Shown: positions 59,888-64,000 of the stretch, in pieces
Layout: each line of letters begins with the position of its first letter
Numbering within the stretch: the stretch's first letter is position 1
NCBI RefSeq assembly: GCF_023115465.1
Contig: NZ_CP096034.1
Coordinates: forward strand, 3,720,001 to 3,784,000
Source of the DNA: Gottfriedia acidiceleris
GTDB taxonomy: Bacteria > Bacillota > Bacilli > Bacillales > Bacillaceae_G
DNA: 64,000 nucleotides
Reading direction: 5' to 3'
Position numbers and translations under genes: made by a program
The notes under the pieces: model-generated
What the model was told of the DNA's origin: nothing
Seen by the model: the letters and a program-made list of their open reading frames with translations, nothing else
Databases searched by the model: none

Positions 59888-59923
59888 AAAAAAGCAGAGT
59901 TGAATTTCTCAACTCTGCTTTTT
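59888..59923 (+). terminator. Terminator of the riboswitch operon
   Basis: AAAAAGCAGAGTTGA pairs with TCAACTCTGCTTTTT around ATTTC, 48 bases after the last gene, closing the operon at both ends. Confidence 0.9.
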
Positions 59924-60055
59924 ACTAAAAAACTTATATTTTCTTTTCCGTAATCCAAATTATCTTTCCCTGTCTATTTTTGGAAAGAATAGGAAAAACT
60001 AAATTAAGATTCGATATAGTAAACTTTTGTTCAATCTAGAAAGTAGGTATTAAAC

Positions 60056-60520
60056 ATGACGGAAGATTTTTTTGCTGATTATGAAAAATTTGTTGTTCCA
60101 CCTTCATATCAATATACAGGTGAGAAACGAAAATTTAATCCTAAGGACTATGCATCATATTACATCTTAACAGTCTCATTATATGACTCTCTTATATCAA
60201 ATTGGAACGATGCAGCTAAATATAAAATAGACGTCAAAAACTGTATAGATCACGTATTAAAGGATTTTAATGAAAAAAAAGGTGGTAAATATCATCTTCA
60301 ATTACTTGAATTTGAAAGTGATAAATCCTATTTTGTCATTGCCTTGTCTATAAAGAATAAAATTGAAAAAGATAAAATCAATGGAATTATTTCAAAGTAT
60401 ATTGAACAACTTGTATCAAACTCATTTTATATTGGACAGAGCTGGTACTGGCTAATTGGTCAAAAAGGAAAAAGAGACCGAAAACTCTTCAATATATCAA
60501 TAAAGGAATACATGCACTAG
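60056..60520 (+). CDS. Soluble protein, unknown
   Basis: A 154-residue protein, MTEDFFADYEKFVVPPS..., mixed alpha/beta, rich in Lys, Tyr and Ile, without signal or membrane segment. Good start context (AGAAAGTAGGTATTAAAC-ATG). It lies after the operon terminator, so it is probably a separate gene. Its YKIDVKNCIDHVLKDFNEK and YIGQSWYWLIGQKG stretches do not match a family I know. Confidence 0.5.
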   Translation: MTEDFFADYEKFVVPPSYQYTGEKRKFNPKDYASYYILTVSLYDSLISNWNDAAKYKIDVKNCIDHVLKDFNEKKGGKYHLQLLEFESDKSYFVIALSIKNKIEKDKINGIISKYIEQLVSNSFYIGQSWYWLIGQKGKRDRKLFNISIKEYMH

Positions 60521-60824
60521 CCTATATTATTCGGCATTATATTTTTCTTTTATTTAATAAAAGGATTTATTGATCTATTTTTTTCTAACCCAATTCCTAT
60601 TCTTACTATTAAAAATATCCTCCTCTCTTAAATTTCCCCCTCTAAACAAGCTTTAACAAAGCTACCTAATTGTTCTTTATTCAGAACGAACGAATCCTTG
60701 AATTTTAAAGTTGTTCTAATCATCTGTATCGATTACTTCATAAGCTTCTTTACTATTTCCACTAAGAAAAATGAGCCAATCAACTAATCGGCTCATTTCT
60801 AATACTTATGTCAGCTATTGTAAG
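60521..60824. other. Intergenic region, decayed sequence
   Basis: A 304-base gap. On the minus strand a 31-codon frame at 60628-60723 reads MIRTTLKFKDS and ends VKACLEGEI, but without a ribosome binding site, so it may be the end of a lost gene. A terminator lies at 60768-60798 (GAGCC...GGCTC), past the modA stop. Nothing else is recognisable. Confidence 0.4.
60768..60798 (-). terminator. Terminator of modA
   Basis: AAAATGAGCC-AAT pairs with ATC-GGCTCATTT around CAACTA, about 27 bases beyond the modA stop at 60825. Confidence 0.7.
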
Positions 60825-61637
60825 TTAATTTAGTCCTTTAAACCCATACTTCTCTAATATCTTCATAGACTCATCATTTTGAAGATATTCATAGAATTTT
60901 TTAGCTTCTTTCGGTTGCTTGCTATTCTTTATTACGCCTAACGGATAAATAATTGGATCATGTGTATTTTCAGCTGCTGTTGATACAATCTTAACTTTTG
61001 TCGATGTCAGCGCATCTGTCTTATATACAATCCCTGCGTCCACATTATTTGTTTCAACATAAGAAAGTACTTGTCTAACATCCTTACCATAAACTACTCT
61101 TCCTTTAATTACTTTCCAAACATGTAAATTTTCCAATGTTTCTTTACCATATTGTCCTGCTGGTACAGCTTCTGGCGTACCGATTGAGATTTTATCTGCT
61201 TTCGTAAGATCTTCAAAAGAGTTAATTTCTTTTTTTGTATCTTTTGGTACAACTAATACCAGTTCATTCCCAACTACATCTTTGCCTTGGCTCTTATCAA
61301 TTAAACCATCTTGTACTAAATTATTAAATTTATCCTCTGCAGCCGAGAAGAAAAGATCCACTGGTGCTCCTTGAGAAATTTGTTGTTGTAATGCTCCCGA
61401 TGCTCCAAAGTTCAAGTTTATTTTTACATTAGGATTAGCTTTTTCAAAGTTTGCTTTAATATCATTTAGTGCATCCTGTAAACTAGCTGCTGCTGAGATC
61501 GTTAATTCTACATTCTTTTGAACAGTTTCTTGTTTCTTGCCTGCAGACTTAGAAGCTTGTTCATTTGTTGAACAACCAGATACTGCTAGCCCTAATATCA
61601 TCGTTATCGATAATAATAAAGAATATAGTTTGTTCAT
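60825..61637 (-). CDS. modA: Molybdate ABC transporter substrate-binding lipoprotein
   Basis: A 270-residue lipoprotein: signal peptide with lipobox AVSGCST (Cys about 22). The mature part has the ModA signatures VELTISAAASLQDALNDIKANFEKANPNVKINLNFGASGALQQQISQGAPVDLFFSAAEDKFNNLV (oxyanion-binding Ser in SAAASL and GASGALQQQ), and GVIKNSKQPKEAKKFYEYL near the end. It binds molybdate or tungstate outside the cell. modB and modC are not next to it here: downstream is a gap and a terminator. A divergent regulator sits upstream. Confidence 0.85.
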   Translation of the reverse strand: MNKLYSLLLSITMILGLAVSGCSTNEQASKSAGKKQETVQKNVELTISAAASLQDALNDIKANFEKANPNVKINLNFGASGALQQQISQGAPVDLFFSAAEDKFNNLVQDGLIDKSQGKDVVGNELVLVVPKDTKKEINSFEDLTKADKISIGTPEAVPAGQYGKETLENLHVWKVIKGRVVYGKDVRQVLSYVETNNVDAGIVYKTDALTSTKVKIVSTAAENTHDPIIYPLGVIKNSKQPKEAKKFYEYLQNDESMKILEKYGFKGLN

Positions 61638-61663
61638 TATTCATCTGCCTTCCCTTTTAAAAC

Positions 61664-61703
61664 ATAACTAGTTATATCTAATTATATTTAGTTATAACTA
61701 AAT
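61664..61703. promoter_or_regulatory. Palindromes between modA and its regulator
   Basis: ATAACTAGTTAT (61664-61675) and ATTTAGTTATAACTAAAT (61686-61703) are perfect palindromes 10 bases apart and share the AGTTAT half. They sit between the divergent modA and HTH/molybdate-type regulator genes, where an operator is expected. The ATAAC/GTTAT halves recall the ModE-type operators in gammaproteobacteria, but that resemblance is weak. Confidence 0.55.
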
Positions 61704-61793
61704 AAGAAATAGAATTTTAAAATTTACATTAAATTTACTAGGAATATGCTTTTTAAAAGGCATTGAGTTAAAATAGAAAATGGAGGGATGTAA

Positions 61794-62729
61794 ATGACGA
61801 CGGAACTTTTCTATACTATCGAAGAAGTCTCACAGTTTTTAAAAGTATCGAAATTAACCATTTATGACCTTGTCAAGAAAGGTGAATTACCTATATTCCG
61901 TGTAGGAAGACAGATGAGAATAGCAGCAAATGACTTGGACAATTACATAAAAAACAATAAAACAAATCAAAACACCACATTACTTACCTCTGTTTTTGAA
62001 CCTCGCAGAAGCGATCCAAAAGAATCAAATCATGTTGTTATTAGTGGACAAGATTTAGTTTTAGACATGCTCGGTAAACAGATCGAGAAAAACTCAAGAT
62101 ATAAATCTTTAAGATCTTTTACTGGAAGCTTAAACAGTCTTATTTCCATGTATAATGGAGAATGTGACATCGTTAGCCTCCACCTTTTTGACGGAGATAC
62201 AGGAGAGTATAATGTACCATATCTTAAAAAAATTTTAGTGGGTCATCCATTTATTTTATTCAATCTGCTATCTAGGAAAGCAGGTTTATACGTTAAAAAA
62301 GGTAACCCTTTAAAGATTACCTCTTGGAAAGACTTAGAACGTAAAGATATAAAGATTGTAAATAGAGAGAAAGGTTCAGGTGCGCGAATTCTTCTCGATG
62401 AACAGCTACGTATCAACGAGATTTCTTCTAAAAATATTAACGGATATGAACATGAAGAGAGCAATCACTTAAGCGTGGCCTCCGCTGTCTCAACTGGAGT
62501 AGCAGATGTTGGAATCGGAATTGAAAAAGCTGCTAAAATTGTAGGAATTGATTTTATTCCACTAATAACAGAACAATATGACCTGGTTATATTAAAAACC
62601 CCTTCAAATGAACAACTGATCAGTATTGTCACAGAGATTTTACAATCAAATCAGTTTCAATCAGAGGTTTATTCTTTAGGAGATTATGATATTTCTAGGA
62701 CAGGGAAAATTATATTTCAGACAAATTAA
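61794..62729 (+). CDS. Excisionase-type HTH regulator fused to a molybdate-binding-type domain
   Basis: A 311-residue protein: N-terminal helix-turn-helix of the excisionase/MerR-like kind (about 1-55, FYTIEEVSQFLKVSKLTIYDLVKKGELPIFRVGRQ), a linker, then a periplasmic-binding-protein-like domain (about 75-311) with SGQDLVLDML, SLISMYNGECDIVSLHLFDGDTGEYNV, VGHPFILFNLLSRKAGLYVKKGNP and VADVGIGIEKAA. This is the architecture of B. subtilis YvgK, encoded beside the yvgL (modA) and yvgM (modB) genes. It should bind molybdate inside the cell and regulate modA. Confidence 0.8.
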   Translation: MTTELFYTIEEVSQFLKVSKLTIYDLVKKGELPIFRVGRQMRIAANDLDNYIKNNKTNQNTTLLTSVFEPRRSDPKESNHVVISGQDLVLDMLGKQIEKNSRYKSLRSFTGSLNSLISMYNGECDIVSLHLFDGDTGEYNVPYLKKILVGHPFILFNLLSRKAGLYVKKGNPLKITSWKDLERKDIKIVNREKGSGARILLDEQLRINEISSKNINGYEHEESNHLSVASAVSTGVADVGIGIEKAAKIVGIDFIPLITEQYDLVILKTPSNEQLISIVTEILQSNQFQSEVYSLGDYDISRTGKIIFQTN

Positions 62730-62731
62730 GA

Positions 62732-62762
62732 GAAGGCTACTGAATTTGTTGCCTTCTTTTTT
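62732..62762 (+). terminator. Terminator of the regulator gene
   Basis: GAAGGC pairs with GCCTTC with a T-rich tail; it follows the stop at 62729 by three bases. Confidence 0.75.
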
Positions 62763-62797
62763 GCTGTTTATTGGAGAAGTAAGAGTCATTCTAAAAA

Positions 62798-62821
62798 GAC
62801 CAAATCATTTATGATTTGGTC
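62798..62821 (-). terminator. Terminator of the LysR-like gene
   Basis: GACCAAATCAT pairs with ATGATTTGGTC around TT; it follows the stop at 62851 on the minus strand, with an A-rich flank. Confidence 0.75.
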
Positions 62822-62850
62822 CCTATATTTAAAATATTTACTATAAAGAG

Positions 62851-63156
62851 TTAAAACAAACACACATCATACATTGTATTAACAGAAGATTTTTTATGTA
62901 AGGATTTAATTTCCTCTTCAATTTCCCGACAATTCCTTACGATTTCTTTTATATGTGAAATAATTTGTAAACAACCAACTGAAGGCACAACTTTCGATTC
63001 GTTTTCATACTCAATTAGCTCTATGCCAAATTCAATTTCTAAACTAATGATTGATTCTTTCATGTCAGCCTCTTTAATAAAAAATTTCTGTGCTGCAATC
63101 GTAAAGGAACCACTCTCTAAAACTTCACAAAGATGACTTAATTGTTCAATTTTCAT
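62851..63156 (-). CDS. LysR-type HTH domain without effector domain
   Basis: A 101-residue protein that is a LysR N-terminal helix-turn-helix (about 1-62, IEQLSHLCEVLESGSFTIAAQKFFIKEADMKESIISLEIEFG, with the usual FTxAAxxF and IxxLExxxG) followed by a helix NCREIEEEIKSL and a natural C-terminal stop (VCLF). Full LysR regulators are about 300 residues, so the substrate-binding domain is absent. GGGGGAAG ribosome binding site. The stop is followed by a good terminator, so it is either a genuine single-domain protein or an old truncation. Confidence 0.6.
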   Translation of the reverse strand: MKIEQLSHLCEVLESGSFTIAAQKFFIKEADMKESIISLEIEFGIELIEYENESKVVPSVGCLQIISHIKEIVRNCREIEEEIKSLHKKSSVNTMYDVCLF

Positions 63157-63745
63157 ATTTCTTCCCCCATACTCTACGATGTTCCCTTTCCTAATCTAGT
63201 TCTATTATATTAAGTGTTGATGTGATTTTAATTTTGAATAAAAGTATCAATTTGTTTTTTCTGAATAAATGATGATTTTTCACTGAATTAGTTTATAGCT
63301 GCTATGTGATCTCCTTTCTAAAAACCAACTGACCAAATTCAAATGATTCTAACTCAATAAAGGAAAAATTCTACAATCAAAATTGATTTTCCTTTGATTT
63401 AAACTTGGGTTATTTTTGCCTTGATTTTATTGAATTTTCTAGTTTGACACTGCTAATTTCAAAAGAAATCTATGTTAAATAGGACAATATTATATTACTC
63501 AAATAGAAAAACCACCTATAATTGGCGGTTTTCTTAGGGATTCTCTATTCTTGAAATCTTTTTACCTATTAATATTGATTTGGGGTAATTTTGTTAAATA
63601 GTATTATTTTTTCCAATGAAACCTAATGATACCCTAAATTTCTAAGCAAAATTTAATTATTAATACAGATTAAATCACTCTATAATTGCATATAAGAAAT
63701 GGTAGATAGATAGTCAATCTAATTTGCACATTTGGGGGAATAACA
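63157..63745. other. Intergenic region with one terminator
   Basis: 589 bases without a gene. It contains AAAACCACC/GGCGGTTTT at 63507-63533, a terminator-like hairpin with no gene directly before it. I see no repeat copy; the upstream side must hold the divergent promoters of the LysR-like gene and of the small membrane-protein genes. Confidence 0.45.
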
Positions 63746-63895
63746 ATGGTTTTCTTTTATCAATTCGGAATTTTAGTTGTTATTATTGGAATCGTTCTCT
63801 TCTTACTGTTTTATAAGGTCTTTATCAAAATAGGTAGATTATTTAATAATCATATTAAAAACATAAAAAAAGAAATCGGGAGAGATGAAGAGTGA
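63746..63895 (+). CDS. Small membrane protein with basic tail, unknown
   Basis: A 49-residue protein, MVFFYQFGILVVIIGIVLFLLFYKVF..., one membrane helix followed by a cytoplasmic basic/acidic tail (IKNIKKEIGRDEE). TTTGGGGGAA is the ribosome binding site. Its stop TGA overlaps the GTG of the next gene, so the two are translationally coupled. Family not recognised. Confidence 0.5.
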   Translation: MVFFYQFGILVVIIGIVLFLLFYKVFIKIGRLFNNHIKNIKKEIGRDEE

Positions 63896-64000
63896 ACGGA
63901 TTGAGAAGTCTGATTGCAGGCGGAGTTATTATAATTGGAGGTATTATTTACGCAATTGGTGGTATGTCGCATATAAGTGTTGGTAGTATTGGTATTGAGA
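63892..64000 (+). CDS. Membrane protein, partial (runs off the right edge)
   Basis: The frame opens with GTG at 63892, overlapping the previous stop, behind CGGGAGAGATG, and reads NGLRSLIAGGVIIIGGIIY, then AIGGMSHISVGSIGIE to the window end. It starts with one membrane helix containing GGVIIIGGIIYAIGG. No family can be named from this part. Confidence 0.45.
   Translation, partial: MNGLRSLIAGGVIIIGGIIYAIGGMSHISVGSIGIE

Noticed and set aside
1-64000. CRISPR arrays, rRNA or tRNA genes, prophage or integrative element backbone
   Set aside because: No regularly spaced direct repeats, no structural RNA genes, and no phage, integrase or conjugation genes were seen.

Overview
The window is chromosomal DNA of a low-GC, Gram-positive, endospore-forming Bacillaceae (Bacillus-like). 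This rests on the AT-rich composition, strong GGAGG ribosome binding sites, many intrinsic terminators, Bacillus-type small proteins (YkuS, YuzL, DUF1540, DUF2584, DUF3892), a KatX-type catalase behind a forespore sigma-F-like promoter, a YeeI paralogue of YebC, and many lipoprotein, SH3b and NlpC/P60 envelope genes. There are no rRNA, tRNA or CRISPR loci. Most of the window is a mosaic of one- to three-gene units, many of them accessory.

Layout. 1-4.6 kb: a DMT exporter, a decayed NUDIX gene, a DUF1835 protein, small Bacillus proteins and a truncated chromate transporter. 4.6-7.8 kb: an MFS exporter, an ArsR/SRPBCC pair and two copies of a repeat element. 8-16.4 kb: a GNAT, a CapA-like protein, a two-component system with a beta-propeller lipoprotein, a methyltransferase and a lipoprotein. 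16.7-24.5 kb: a flavin amine oxidase, a GNAT/nucleotidyltransferase pair, an RRNPP-type quorum-sensing receptor with an adjacent secreted propeptide gene, and YeeI. 24.7-36.5 kb: a cupin, SH3 and NlpC/P60 envelope proteins, KatX, a membrane J-domain protein, further small enzymes and two more repeat copies. 36.5-40.6 kb: a HAD phosphatase, RibD, GTP cyclohydrolase II and a FAD monooxygenase in line, with a divergent HxlR regulator. 40.8-50 kb: a large S8 protease with a dockerin-like tail, a WxL surface system with its divergent regulator, and an esterase. 51-54.3 kb: a secreted nuclease and acetoacetyl-CoA synthetase. 54.6-59.9 kb: a purine-riboswitch-controlled five-gene operon (dGTPase-like HD protein, P450, dienelactone-hydrolase-like protein, MFS transporter, unknown protein). 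60.8-62.7 kb: ModA divergent from a helix-turn-helix/molybdate-binding-type regulator. The right edge enters a small membrane-protein operon.

Two things stand out. (1) A non-coding element of about 510 bp occurs four times (about 4.6, 6.3-7.0, 25.3-25.8 and 36.0-36.5 kb). Every copy is flanked by two copies of the local intrinsic terminator hairpin. The hairpin differs from locus to locus but is identical, or identical but for one base, on the two sides of a given copy. The simplest reading is a miniature mobile element that inserts at terminators and duplicates the whole hairpin as a 27-31 bp target-site duplication, so the host gene keeps its terminator. (2) A guanine-class purine aptamer with a long terminator/antiterminator leader precedes a dGTPase-P450-hydrolase-transporter operon. 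This looks like an undescribed pathway for making, modifying or exporting a guanine or deoxyguanosine derivative. The P450 lacks the usual acid-alcohol pair.

Other notable units are the RRNPP receptor/propeptide pair and an operon that could make 5-amino-6-ribitylaminouracil without the rest of the riboflavin pathway. Start codons were moved from the longest reading frame where a ribosome binding site or family alignment favoured an internal start; this is stated in each entry. All functions are read from sequence and family memory; no database search was run.
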